From positions 108,090,108 to 108,154,107 of the forward strand of contig CM063283.1 in NCBI GenBank assembly GCA_032173965.1: 64,000 nt of DNA. The letters run 5' to 3'. The stretch comes from Sitta carolinensis (lineage: Eukaryota > Chordata > Aves > Passeriformes > Sittidae). The translations under genes were made by a program, and so were the position numbers. Position 1 is the stretch's first letter. Every line of letters begins with the position of its first letter. Shown here piece by piece: positions 12,121 to 23,112 of this stretch. The notes beneath the pieces are model-generated. The model saw nothing but the letters and a program-made list of their open reading frames with translations, was not told the DNA's origin and did no database searches.

Positions 12121-12790
12121 GTGATTTCTTTGGGATAAGACGGTGGTGTCTTTTTTCCTGCAGACCTGAAATCTTCTCATTGCTTAAACCACCTAGAAAT
12201 GGCCCACTTTTCTACCTCAGAGGAATCTTAGACTCACAACAACCTGTTAAAGCTAGGAGCTGTTCAAATATGTATCTGTCATCCATAGCTTCCCATGTCC
12301 TGTAACACACCCACTGCTGGGATAACTGAGCACCTGTCAAGATTCTATATTGCTAGCCATGAAGTCCTCTCGAATTTATCAACAGAGAAGCTTACACTGA
12401 TGCCTGGCAAGCTTTTGTGACTCAACCTTGACCTCTAAGGATCTTCTGAAGATGAGAAAGCATCAAATTCTCCTTGCAGATTTAATCACTGTTTCCTCTG
12501 CTGTGGGCTCTGACTGACAAGATGGTAGAGATATCCTCAGCTCAGACAGAACCACCTGAAAGCAGACACTGCTACAAAGACACAGACCACACACTGGTGC
12601 CAAACATTGTGTTTGGCAACTCAGGTTCCCAAACAAAGCACAGCAAAGCAGAAAAGTGCCCACATCCTGAGGTCAGTCATCATCACCAAGGTCAGTCTGT
12701 CACCTTCCAGACATGAAGACTCTGGGCCACACTTGAACTGCTGGCCCAAGGGCAAGACACTCTATATCCTTGCTGTCCCTTGAGCTTCAG
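12121..12790. other. Unannotated non-coding stretch
   Basis: Nothing specific is recognised in this stretch, which leads up to the exon-like segment at 12791. Confidence 0.5.
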
Positions 12791-12868
12791 AAGGATGCTT
12801 TCAACCTTGCAAAAACGTGGCAGTGAGGCATCAAGGGACACTAGACTTCCCCCAAGAAGACACCAGAG
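12791..12868 (+). other. Exon-like segment (78 bp), unproven
   Basis: A pyrimidine-rich stretch ends in CTTCAG at 12785-12790. Then come 78 bases open in two of three frames, and a consensus donor CAGAG|GTGAGT at 12869. The length is a multiple of three. Neither frame resembles a known protein. A 209-codon open frame starts just downstream at 12904, but nothing links the two. It may be a pseudoexon. Confidence 0.12.
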
Positions 12869-12903
12869 GTGAGTGCTGAAAGATTCCCACCCGTTAACAG
12901 TAA

Positions 12904-13533
12904 ATGCATTATAACTCTAATAAAAGCAAATATGACTTTGTCCTGTGCACCGATGGCTTTCTCCAGTACTGCATCTCACAGAAGTCCAGGTTTAAGGCCT
13001 CTCCCTTCCCTTTTCTGTATGCTCCCCATTTCCCAGAACACGTCTCAGAGCTGGAGGCAATTCCATTGCTGAGACACTGCATTTCTCACCTGCTGATTGC
13101 AACCAGCCACTGCCAGCTGGGGCCTGGGGAGCTGCTGAGGAGCCGAGAGAAGCAGAGACGAGCACGGGGCCTTGGCAGCACACGTGCTGAGAACAAGAAA
13201 TGTCCCGCTGTGTTCCCGAGGTGCCTCCACTGTGAAACAAGGTTCTCAATGCTCTCTGTGTGTGCCAAAGTCTGTTTTTGGAGGCTCAGCTTGCTCCTCA
13301 CCCTCTTACACATTGCCATCGTATGTTTGATTGAAAGGAAGCATGGGGAAATATGGGTAAAAACAAACCCACCCGTGGTCTTGTTAAGAAATCCTCCCAG
13401 TCACCTCTATCCCAAGGCAACATCAATCATCCCAATGAATAAATTACCTCTGACTGTGGTGGCTGCCACACCAGGTGTCCTCTGGAGGTGGGCAGAGCCA
13501 TCCCTGTCCCCTGTCCTGCCTGTTGTGTTCTGA
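12904..13533 (+). other. 209-codon open frame, unrecognised
   Basis: The frame starts at ATG and is open for 209 codons, which is longer than expected for chance at this base composition. A hydrophobic stretch lies near residues 125-145 (LSLLLTLLHIAIVCLI). The rest has no domain that I recognise, and other frames (plus 13488-13847; minus 12992-13319) are also open over it, which argues for low local stop density rather than selection. No promoter or poly(A) context is evident. Confidence 0.12.
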
Positions 13534-14739
13534 GGCATCCTGATGCCCTCCAATGCACAATTCCCAAAAGTCTTCACCTCAGTCTTCTACCTATTTGTAA
13601 AGAGGCTTGCAGTAATGCTCATTTATCTGCTGGGACAGAGAGGTTTTCATCTCAGATCTCAGAGGGAAATTCCCCTGAAATCTGTGAAAGTAAGTCAGCC
13701 TCCCTCCATGAGCCCCAGGAAACCATCCTGGCATTCTGTCACTTGTTCCTTGAGTATCCAGTGCAGATGATGCACAGCAGACAAGCACCCACGTCATACC
13801 TGAAAACATCCAGTGCATGCCTGTTTCAGAGGAAACAGCAATTCTGACCCATAGCCTATTCTCTCAAATCAATGGGAGGCAGCAGCTGCATCTACTTAGA
13901 AATTCCCAACAACTCTCAAGCCGAGGTGTTAAGTACATGCTGATGAGGTCTTTCCCTGTGTCTCCCCCTCCTCATTAAATATGAAAAGCAGGGAGGGTTT
14001 GCCTTTAAAGCTAGAGACGAGAGCAAGGGTGAATCTCAGACTGGAAAGAAACCCCACCACCTCCAACCCCAGGGACCCCTGTATCCCTTCAGTTCTCCTC
14101 ACATTGCAGCAGTGCAGCAGCCCAAAGGGCGCTAAGCCCTCTGCTCCTCTGTTCCTTGGTCCTTAAAGTCCCTGGAAGGCTCTAAATGTCTCCCTTACAA
14201 CCTGTGTTCTGGTCGAAAGGACATAGTTGTGGAAAGAAACAGTCGCGAAAAGGTGGCCAAGTGCATGCTATGTATGGAAGAAATCAAGCTATAGCTTCCT
14301 GTAGAACTGGAAAGGATCAGAGCTTGCTAGGCTAAAAAAATGCCCTGAAGGATTAAGCTGTGCTGCTGTCCACCTTTCAGATTTTTAGAAGGAGTCCAGA
14401 GGTTTCCAGAGTACAGCACCTGCATGTAGTAAAAGCAAGGTGAACTCACACCTCAGCACAGCTCTTTGTTGTCTGATTTAATCTGGGAAGGCTGCTCAGC
14501 ACCATCCTCATTTTGGTGGATATAGAGAATAAGGCTGAGAAAAATGTAACAATTTTTTCAGCAAGTCAGGTTTTTTGCTGGTAATTTCCACCTTTCTCCG
14601 GTTTGGCTCCCAGGGGATTCACAAAGGGATTTGTCATCTCTAGGGGTCATTCAGCACTCTGGAATGTGCTGTGAAATTATTTGCCCTGAGCAGCATTCCA
14701 GGAAAGGCATCCATCAGTTAACACCATCGTCAGCTTTCT
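13534..14739. other. Unannotated non-coding stretch
   Basis: No gene, RNA or repeat is recognised. Confidence 0.5.
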
Positions 14740-15260
14740 CTTCTGAGGGATGTGTTGCTGATGATGAGTCATAAAGACATTGATTTTAACATTTGCTTTG
14801 AATCATAATTGTATTCGTAAGATTACATAGTGGCTCTCAGGGATCTAGTGAGTTTTTAAATCTATAGTCAATGCCTATTCTTCTTAGTTAAGTACTATGT
14901 AATGCATAGGATGACTGGACAATTTTTTATTTTTATGCACATTGCTTTTGGAAAATGGCATCTTACACCTGAAAAATTAATATGAAAAAAAAGCTTTCTT
15001 TTATTCCAATGGTAGTCCTTGGTTTAAAAATTCAGTGTAATGGTTCAGTGGGGTGAAACAGTGCATTATAATTGAAGGTTAATATCCGCATGGAGTTAAT
15101 ATCAGAGGGGTTCCCATCATGATTTGAGATTCCAGTGTTCTAAGCTGCTATCAGTCGAAACCATGGTTAAAAATATAAAACTAAAAAGGCATAATTGGGA
15201 ATGAAAATGGGGTGCAAGGTCTAGTTATTAGGAATATGGAATGACAGCCCTATCTTGCAG
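14740..15260. promoter_or_regulatory. Enhancer-like AT-rich tract
   Basis: This is a repeat-free AT-rich tract with an AP-1/NF-E2 type TGAGTCA at 14765-14771 and TAAT/ATTA words (AAAATTAATATG at about 14973, CATAATTG at about 14804). It has no open frame of note. The look is that of a conserved non-coding element. This is inferred from composition only. Confidence 0.2.
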
Positions 15261-15326
15261 TCTATATTGCTGTACATTCTGGGGTTTTTTAGCTAAATTC
15301 TTCATGGCTATTCTAAAAGGTGGTTG

Positions 15327-15396
15327 TTATTGTTGTCATTATTATTATTATTATTATTTTATTATTATTATTTAATTATTATTATTATTATTATTA
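15327..15396. repeat. (TTA)n microsatellite
   Basis: This is an interrupted ATT/TTA trinucleotide array of about 70 bases with a TTTA interruption near its middle. It lies inside a spurious 132-codon plus-strand frame (15324-15722) whose first 30 residues are just the translated repeat. Confidence 0.95.
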
Positions 15397-16079
15397 CCAC
15401 TGCTACTACCATTATCTCCCACTTTGTATTCCCAGAGAAAACTCTCCTTAAAATTTCCTTTGACTTTATTTCCCTTCTCTGGTCTTTACCTACAGAATTC
15501 TTGGGCAGCAGGCAACACCCCATGAACCTCTCAGAACCCCCCTCAGCAGCAGCTCCCGTCTGGAGGCAGTGTTCTTCAGGCACCACACACCCAGGATGCT
15601 GCGCCATTCCTGGAAAGAAATCGAGCTATCCCTCTAATGTGAGCCTAATGGAGAAGGTGAGAGCTCCAAGAACACACCAATGCCCACCTTTTACTCTGTT
15701 TGATGAGGATTCCATGTTCTAGGTGAGCATGAGAATGCTGGATGGACGTAGGCAGACCCTCTGGTAAAAAGCACACACTCCTCACTTGTGTGATTTGTCT
15801 TTGGCCATTATGATGCCTCTAAGGCACTTTTCACCTTGGTGGTGTGGTCAAGGAAATAAAGCACTGTCACTTTACAGAACAGACACTAAGGAATCTCCCT
15901 TGCTAGTCTTACATTCAGCAACTTTTCCCATTAATTTGCTGAGGCAAAATAATAAAATAAAAATCTCAAGGCATTAGTGAGGGCAGCAAGAGACAGGGGA
16001 GAAGCTGATCCATTTTAAAACCTGATAGGGTCTGGTCTCTGCCTCATGCACTTACTGGTCCCTGCCTCTCATTTCCATG
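15397..16079. other. Unannotated non-coding stretch
   Basis: No gene is recognised. The open frame running to 15722 has no known motif. Confidence 0.5.
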
Positions 16080-16094
16080 TTTTTTTTTTTTTTT
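16080..16094. repeat. Poly(T) run (15)
   Basis: A mononucleotide T run read directly. Confidence 0.95.
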
Positions 16095-16190
16095 CCCCAA
16101 GTACTTTGCATAATAAACTGGTGAGAGGTAGGAGCCAAGATCTTCCTAAGGTTTAAAATCATGGAACAGGATTACAAAATGTGATGGTCA

Positions 16191-16326
16191 AATAAAAAAC
16201 AAAACAAAAAACCAACAACAACAACAACAAAAAAAACCCAAAAAAACCAAGCAAACAAGAACAAAAAACAAAAACAAAATGAAACCAAACAAAACCAAAA
16301 AAACCCCAACAAAAAACCACAAACAA
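16191..16326. repeat. A-rich (CAAA/CAA)n low-complexity tract
   Basis: About 135 bases consist almost solely of A and C, with CAA, CAAA and CCAAAA words and one GCAAACAAGAAC interruption. On the complementary strand it translates as a meaningless F/L-rich frame. It may be the decayed tail of a retroelement, but no element body is recognised beside it. Confidence 0.9.
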
Positions 16327-18960
16327 ATGGAAATCCTATCTCTCCGTGCTACAGCCCTTAACTTTAACAGTATTTTGAATATGATCCAAATCAAAATTGT
16401 TCTTTGCAACCTCCATGAAACATTTTTTCTTCAACTAGCCTATGTCTTTGAGTATCCTGCTGGGCTCCTGTGGAAAATTTCTGACCCTGGCAGGCAAGAG
16501 CCCCACAGGGTTGGCTTTCATTCAGACAGATGAGGAAAGAGGTGAAAGGTTGTAGTAAAGTTGCCTGAACCTGCTGTTCTGTTTGGACTGCAAGGATTCT
16601 TGTTTTGTGGTTCTAGAGCTACTAAGACTGCAAGTGCTAAATAAATGCCAAGTATGGTATTCCTAGGGCTCAAAAAGAAGGCAATCTTTCCTTATCCTAC
16701 AGCTACGAGGTCAAGGTAAATATGACTGTTCAGAAACACTGCAGTTCTCAAGCCCCTGAGGGATTTTAATGTGTTTTATAAACTTGTTTCCAAACCAAGC
16801 TATTAGGAAAACAAGATATTTCTCCATAAAGCCTTTATTTTTCTCTCTTCAGGGACAGTACTGCCTGCCTTACAGTGCTTTAACTCAATCAGAATCATCA
16901 TTTTTATAAACAGACCATTTTTCATGACTTGCTTGATCAACTTGGGAAGGCAGCTTTTCAGAAGTTATAGTCATACACAGGAAAAAAAAAAATTTACTCC
17001 ACTTGCTGCAACCAGAGATGTAATAGCAAGCACGTCCTTTCTCTGAAGGTAATGCATAAGGAAAAACACAGACACATGCACTTGGTTTCCTTTCACACTC
17101 AGCTGTAGTTACACAATATAACAAAGGGAAAGGAACAAGCTCTTTCACAACTAGATTGTGGAAGAAAGCTTTTGGTTTTTTTTTTGTTTTTTTTTGTACA
17201 GGAGTTTTTGGTGGGAGATGTCAATATTTACCCAGGGCTTCACCTGTATCAGGAGGAGAGTTCAGGCTGGTGGCTTTTGAATACTTAAGTTGGGCCTTGA
17301 GGACACACAACCCAAATAACCCTGGAGAGCCATGGCAGCGCTGGGAGCCAGCTGGTTGCTCAACAGTGGATCAGCTCTGCTACAACTAAAATGTTTATTT
17401 CTGTTGGAGTTTTTAATTGCCCACACTTGACTTTATATCCACGGGGTGGACTGTGTACATCAAGAGGATTTGGTTTGCTTTCTGTCTCAGCACGAGGAGT
17501 GTCAGAAGGTTCACACCTGGGGCACACATATGAAGGAGTCACTCTAAATGAGCAGAGAGGACCCTCTCTGCTGACTCTGTCCAGGGGCTGGGAGTCACCC
17601 AGAAACCTCAGGAAAATTCTGGGTGTTCCAGGACTGCAGAGTGATTTCAAGTGCTCTCACTGGCCTCGCCAATGCCATGCTTTCTCACACTCATGCCCCC
17701 AACCACAAGTGAGAGCTCTCTTTACCCTCCCCTCCTCACATGTGTACTCTATCATGTAAAATATTCAGTAAAATTGAGATTTAGTGCAGAATCTGATAAA
17801 AACCTAAACTAACTCTGAGTCACAGTGGTCTCAAAGCATTGATGTCAAACTGGGAGTGTAGAGAGCAATCCAAAGAAGTTTTGAGACTGCTGTTATGGAG
17901 AAAATACCACACACCCCATGAAAAGCAAATACTTATTCGAGAAAATATCTGCTTATCTGAGAATTAATACTACTCAAACATGCTTTTTGTGTCAGGAGGG
18001 AGAGGCAAGGTCTGAAGATTTAGCTGCTAACAGAATACCTCCAGCAGGTGTGTTATACTCCATGGGAATGAACTTTGCACCACAACATTGATCTAATTCC
18101 ACCCCAGCTCATGGGAATGGAGGGGTTTAGTTGTCTCTGTCTCTTGACAACTCTCTACAGACCTTTCCGGTATTAAGCTTCTTTACGAGAGTTGAAACTT
18201 CTACATAGTTTAATCGGGAAAAAGGACACGTGTAGTTTCTTCTCCTTTTTTAGTGTCTGTAGCTCAGATAGTTGGGGAGGTAGTTAGACTATTCTGACTT
18301 TGAAAAATATTAATAAAATGCTAGAACACAAAGAATAGTTTTAGAATGTTACTGGTTTTGACTGAGGCCTCACTGTGTGTTTACACTGGATTCTCCCTTG
18401 CAGGTGCTCGTGCAAGTTGCATTTTTAATAGATATTTTCCAGTGCAGTGTTATCACTGTTAACAAACAACTCTAATCAAAGTTCTGCATTAATTTCTGAG
18501 TAAAAGCATTAATTGAGGGGGGCGGTTGTGGTGGTGCTTGCATCAGAAATGAACAATAACAAATAAAGCATCTCTTTATTTCTATAAATGAGACAAAATG
18601 AAAAAAGAGAGAGAAGACATCAGCAAAGAGGGAATAGGAGAGAAATTGATTAAATGAGCTACACTGGGTATGGCTGTTGCTCTCAGAGTATAAGTCAGCT
18701 ATCTCAAGAACAATGCACATTACGCAAATTCCACCAACAGGACTGGGGACTTCCCTGGAAAGTTGCAGCTGATATGGTGAATAAAGGGAAAATATTAATA
18801 GTTCTTTATTATAGGCTGTGAATCAGTGGTGTGCTGGGTAATAGTGAACATTGAGTCAGAAGATTATCTTGGGATGTAAATTAACAAGTCCACTAGGAAA
18901 ATACTTGTGAGGCAGAGAGGGGTTTGTGTTTCCCATATTGCTTAGGGTGCAGCAGCCACC
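16327..18960. other. Unannotated non-coding stretch
   Basis: No gene is recognised. A T-rich run lies at 17176-17195 and a CACGTG E-box at 18227-18232. A 122-codon frame (17391-17759, +) and a 96-codon frame opposite it lack known motifs. Confidence 0.5.
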
Positions 18961-18974
18961 CAACACCAGCCTGT

Positions 18975-19018
18975 TCAGGCTGGCATGTTTTATGCCTCTC
19001 TGAGGCTCAGTTTACCCC
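18975..19018 (+). repeat. Possible MIR-like scrap
   Basis: CCTCTCTGAGGCTCAGTTTACC resembles the MIR-type CCTC-GTGCCTCAGTTTCCCC segment. The match is short and could be chance. Confidence 0.22.
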
Positions 19019-19639
19019 AGGAGAACTAAACGACCCATTCAATGTTGCTCAAGAGGTGTATGAATATCTGGTTCTGAATGACTGAAAGCCTCCCTGTCTC
19101 TGGGCCAATTTCCTTAACTACAAAACTGTCCTCCCTGTTCACCTTGTTTTAAAGTGAATCCTTGACCACAGCTGTCCTCTCCTCTCTTCCCCCATGTCAT
19201 CAGCCCAGCCTACTGAATCCCTGTTGGCAGCAAACACTTGATCACATTTATCACATTATGGTGTTTTTACCTCCTTGCCCAAACTCTTCAAACTGCTCAG
19301 CTTGCAACAAAGCCACGACAGAACAACCTCTGCTGCCATTGCCAGTCCCGTTTCTTGCTTTCCGAGGTGCAGATGGAAATCTGACCTTCACCTTGGAGTG
19401 ATTTCCCATTCATCATCAAGATGAATAGCTGTCGATCCACCCTGAGCTGCTTAGAGAGGTGCCTCGCCAGCGACTCGCCGTGAATTCTTCCCAGCTGCAC
19501 CAGCAGGGCTGCTGCTCTGCAGCGTTTGCACCGGGTGAATAGTGCTCATAATCTGAGACTTAACGTCAAATATTTTCTGCAAGGGAAATAAAAATGTCAA
19601 CAGGAAGTGAAATGTGACCTGATTAACAGTTAGACCTCT
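19019..19639. other. Unannotated non-coding stretch
   Basis: No gene or repeat is recognised. A 79-codon frame at 19162-19401 has no known motif. Confidence 0.45.
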
Positions 19640-20070
19640 GACTCTGCTTCATTTTTGACTGATGTGGTGTTTTACAGGGATAATAATACCTCCGATTCCT
19701 CTTAATTGATGGACCCTGATGGAAATATAAATTAAGCAATTAATACGATTCTCTGAGACTCATAAAAATAAACTCTACGTAGAGATAGTCATATTTATTT
19801 TTTAATTACTTTAAAAACATGTGTCGTACAAAGCATTACAACATTTTCTCCTAGGGAAAGCCAAGGCAAGTTTGACCTCTTTAAGAGCCAGAATGTGCCA
19901 GAGGAGGCAATGCAAATGATCTGCCGCAGACCCGGGCAGTTTACGATAACCCAAGCTGCCTTTTGTCTGGGGAGTTCTGCAAGCCCTGATTTTCATGTGT
20001 TTTGTTTAAAACAAAACTAACAGAAAATAATTACTGTTTAACATTTAGAATCACGCCCAGAGGCCCCATT
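19640..20070. promoter_or_regulatory. Enhancer-like tract with homeodomain and POU motifs
   Basis: The tract holds TTAATTG (19702-19708), CAATTAAT (near 19738) and TTTAATTAC (19801-19809). It also holds a perfect 12-bp palindrome CTCTACGTAGAG (19773-19784) and an exact octamer ATGCAAAT (19910-19917). CpGs survive at scattered sites and no repeat is present. This density of developmental transcription-factor words in a non-coding stretch is typical of conserved enhancers. Conservation itself is not shown. Confidence 0.3.
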
Positions 20071-20330
20071 CAGGATCGGGAGCCCTTTGTGCCAGCTAAG
20101 AGCACAGCAAACACAGTGGGAGAAACACACTCTGCAGTAAATGGCTTGTGATCCGATTCCTGTTGCTTTTAATGGTTTCTTCCATGGGAGGTGGTTTTAA
20201 TAGTGAATAGCAGACCAGTGTGACCTTGAGAGATGCCAGCTTGAAACCAATGGGAGTTTTCAGGAGAGAGCAGGAATTCTGGGAAAGCAAAAATTTAGAG
20301 ATTTGCAAAACCCAAGTGATATGGAACAGT

Positions 20331-20350
20331 ATTTACAAATATTTACAAAC
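20331..20350. repeat. Short direct tandem repeat
   Basis: Two adjacent near-identical 10-base units (ATTTACAAAT, ATTTACAAAC). Confidence 0.8.
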
Positions 20351-20459
20351 AGGCTGTTGTTGGATTCAATCCAGTTTGCATCCCCCCCATGCTTGCACTA
20401 ATGGGCTTTTTGTGACTGATATATTCTCCATGTTTCTCATTTGATTTCTGGTTCCTGAG

Positions 20460-20830
20460 CAGTGAGAGTTCATTCGCAAAAGCTTTCCTCTGCCACCGTG
20501 AAAGCTCTGCAGTTGTGCTAATAGAGGCTGGGATTCTCTTGTAATGTCTTCAGGTGTAAAGAAAACAGCTTGTTCACCCAGAGGCGCTCAGTGCTTGCTG
20601 TTTAATTCCCTTTGAAAAGTTACTCCCTGACACCGGGAGCAGAAGCCACACCACAAATTACAAGCAGTGAATAAAGCAGGATTGTTGCACATGCGGTCTG
20701 CTCCCTGCCTTTGAAATTTGAGAGCTGAGTAATTCGGAAAAGGGACTTGACTTCTTTTAAAATCAAAGTGAAGTAGATGCCTGGTTTTTGACTGTGATTT
20801 GAAACATCTGCAATAGACATTCCTGCGAGC
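20460..20830. promoter_or_regulatory. Enhancer-like tract
   Basis: The tract is repeat-free with mixed composition and carries AATTAC/GTAATTC words and scattered CpGs. It lies directly beside the CpG-rich patch at 20870-21370. Two overlapping minus-strand frames (138 and 184 codons) cover part of it. The regulatory call is by look only. Confidence 0.18.
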
Positions 20831-21174
20831 TGGGAACTCACTGTGGGTGCCAGAGGAAGAATAAACCCCAGAGGCAGCCCTTCCCTGCCGTCCTGCCCCG
20901 ACAAAGGTGCGGAGAAATGGGTGAAATAGTGTGAGGGAGGGGGTATGTAGATGCACAGCCACCGTGTATCTGCTCTTACAAATGACAGGTCCTGTGAGAG
21001 ACACAGCCGTGTGATGGGAACAGAGCCTGTCACAGGAGCAGGGATGTGCTGGGGTACGCGGCTTTGCGTGCCTCCGTGGCAGCCCTGCAGCCAGCGCGGC
21101 CGTGACAGGGAAAGGCTCAGCAGCGCCGGCTCACCTGACAGGTACAAGGCAGGAGGAGAGGGCAGCACACCCAC
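20620..21174 (-). other. Two overlapping minus-strand open frames (184 and 138 codons), unrecognised
   Basis: The 184-codon frame (21174-20620) and a 138-codon frame (21004-20588) in another phase overlap on the same strand. A splice-acceptor-like CTGTGTCTCTCACAG lies at about 20997-21011 on the minus strand, and a donor-like CTGTCAG|GTGAGC at about 21134. Neither product has a domain that I recognise. Two long frames in different phases suggest low stop density in a GC-rich stretch. Confidence 0.1.
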
Positions 21175-21370
21175 CTCTGCTTCCGTGACTCACTCCGGGG
21201 TACCCGGGCTCAGGGGACACGGCTCTTGCTGCTGAGCCTCTCTGAAGAGAGGAAATGCCTTAACGAGCTCGACGACTTCTCTGTCTCCATGGAAAAAACT
21301 TAGAGCAATTCTGGGAGCAAGACTGGGAGCCACCCAGCCGGGCTGATGCTCAGGCACCGTGTGGCTTCCG
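20870..21370. promoter_or_regulatory. CpG-rich patch
   Basis: By eye, about 24 CpGs lie within about 480 bases of GC-rich sequence, densest at 21050-21140 and 21180-21270. It could be a weak CpG island (promoter or enhancer). No TATA or initiator arrangement stands out. Confidence 0.35.
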
Positions 21371-21892
21371 TGCAAGAGCTGAGTCAGGAAAGCAGCTCTG
21401 AGGAAGCAGCGACAGCATCCCTCTCCTTCTGCCAGCCCACACAGGAGCTGTTGGGATCCTGGGCTGACCCCAAAAGCAGCAGCAGCAGCATTAAAACAGC
21501 CCTCAATTATTTGTCAAGGATAGTTAGCACAACACAAGTTGTTTTGATTACAGGATGTAACATGCGAGTGCCACCAGGTTTATAGTCTACACTGACATTT
21601 CCCTTTATCTTTCTGTTCTCCATCTGCCTCCTTTTTATATGGACAGATTGGACAGCCTGACGTCATGTAAAATAAGCAGGGTAGCTGCCCCCCTCGCCTC
21701 ACCATTACTCCTAGCCAGCTGCTCTCACTGCCCAGCCAGTCTTTTTGAACAGCCATTGGGGCAGAGGAGGAGTTCGGTTGGGTAAGTGTGCAGGACCAGG
21801 CTGCCAAGCTGCCCTGAACTGCAGGAGGTGCTGAAAGGCAGGGATGTCCTCCATATCTTCATTGAGAATTGTCCTGGTTAGGTGAACAGAAT
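21371..21892. other. Unannotated non-coding stretch
   Basis: A short AGC run lies at 21475-21489. Nothing else is recognised. Confidence 0.5.
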
Positions 21893-22120
21893 CAAAAAAT
21901 CACAGAATCATTTAGGCTGGAAAAGATCTCTAATATAATCAAGTCCAACTTTTGGTTGACTGCCATCCTTGTCAACTCATGGCACTCACCGAGTGCCACA
22001 TCCAATTATTTCTTGAGCACCTCCAGGGATGATAATTCTACCACTTCCCCAGGCAAACCATTCCAAAAATCTTAAATAATCTTTCTATTAAGAAATTCTT
22101 CCTGATGTCCAACATGAAGA
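21893..22120 (-). mobile_element. CR1 LINE 3' end, antisense
   Basis: The left edge reads AATCACAGAATCATTTAGG, the reverse complement of the CR1 3' terminus. It is followed by AAAAGATCTCTAA, AAGTCCAAC, CACCTCCAGGGATGATAATT and AAGAAATTCTTCCTGATGTC, all in the order of CR1 tails. Only 3' UTR sequence is present, so no protein is encoded. It is truncated at about 22120. Confidence 0.87.
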
Positions 22121-23019
22121 GAAATCAGATCCTTAAAAATTAGGTATATAAAATGTTGCACAAGCATCCTTAAATTGGTCATTTTCTGCTTGCACAGCTC
22201 TTACACACATATGCTTTAATTATAACTTACAACTTTTATCAAAGCAAAATGAGACACCTTTCATGAGTCCTCACTCTGCCTCTGTAAATTTCCAGTATAA
22301 CTGAAACTGAACCAACACAAAAAGATGTGACCCAAATAGGTCTCCTTTGGCCAAATTCCACTCCAGCTAAGATGTGAGGTGCAGCATCAGCCCACCCTAG
22401 TGTGAGTTCTGGCTTTGCCTGCACACATGCATTACCAAGAAAGTGTCTGGGTCTAATTAAAACAAAATACAGAGGAAATAAATGTGCTTTTCAGGGATGT
22501 GTGTGTGTGAATGATGTTATGGGAGTGTCTGAATTCACGTACATTTCTTTTGTGTGAAACTTTGCCCACTCAACTTGGCAACAAATGACAATAATTCCAA
22601 AATCGTCAGATAAATTCCATCTCCTAGCACAAAAGTAAAAGATCTCAGTGAGAACTCTGCTGCCAGACTGCCTGGGCATGGCGGGGCTATTTGCTCAGCT
22701 TTCTGAGCAATGTCTCCACCTTTCAGCTGAGGCAGCACTGGCAACACTGCTGCCTTGTTGGCATATCTTTCACTCAAAAGACAAGGAGACCATTTCTGTC
22801 AACTAATGGCAGAGGGGGCAGAGCACCTCTGCTGTGCCTGTAGGGAGGAGAGGAAGTGGGAGAGGCTGGCTTTGCTCTTCCTCCCACAGCAGGAGCGGGA
22901 GGGGAGTTAAATGGCTCTGCAGAGAGCAGTCAGTCACTGTCCATGGCATCCAACAGGAAACACAGGCTTGTGCTGCTGCTCCCTCAGGTGTGCTGGGCTC
23001 ACAAGGACGCTGTGTAAAT
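22121..23019. other. Unannotated non-coding stretch
   Basis: A short (TG)n run lies at 22498-22509. No gene is recognised. Confidence 0.5.
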
Positions 23020-23112
23020 GTTGATTAGACAGGGTGGTGTTGACCCGGAGACTGCTGGGGGTTGGTCTAGGTGACCTTTGAGATCCCTCCCAGCCCAAAC
23101 TGTTCTATCATT
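23020..23112 (+). mobile_element. CR1 LINE 3' end, sense
   Basis: GTTGATTAGACAGGG, then GGTTGGTCTAGGTGACCTTT, then CCCTCCCAGCCCAAACTGTT and CTATCATT follow the order of a CR1 3' end. The orientation is opposite to the copy at 21893. Only the last 90 or so bases of the element are present. Confidence 0.82.

Noticed and set aside
15324..15722. 132-codon frame as a coding region
   Set aside because: Its first quarter is the translated TTA microsatellite and the rest has no known motif.
16188..16409. Hydrophobic minus-strand frame as a membrane protein
   Set aside because: The F/L/V-rich sequence is simply the translation of the A-rich CAAA low-complexity tract.
21868..21885. TGTCCTGGTTA as the start of another LTR
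   Set aside because: Homology ends after about 10 bases and the CR1 tail begins at 21893.
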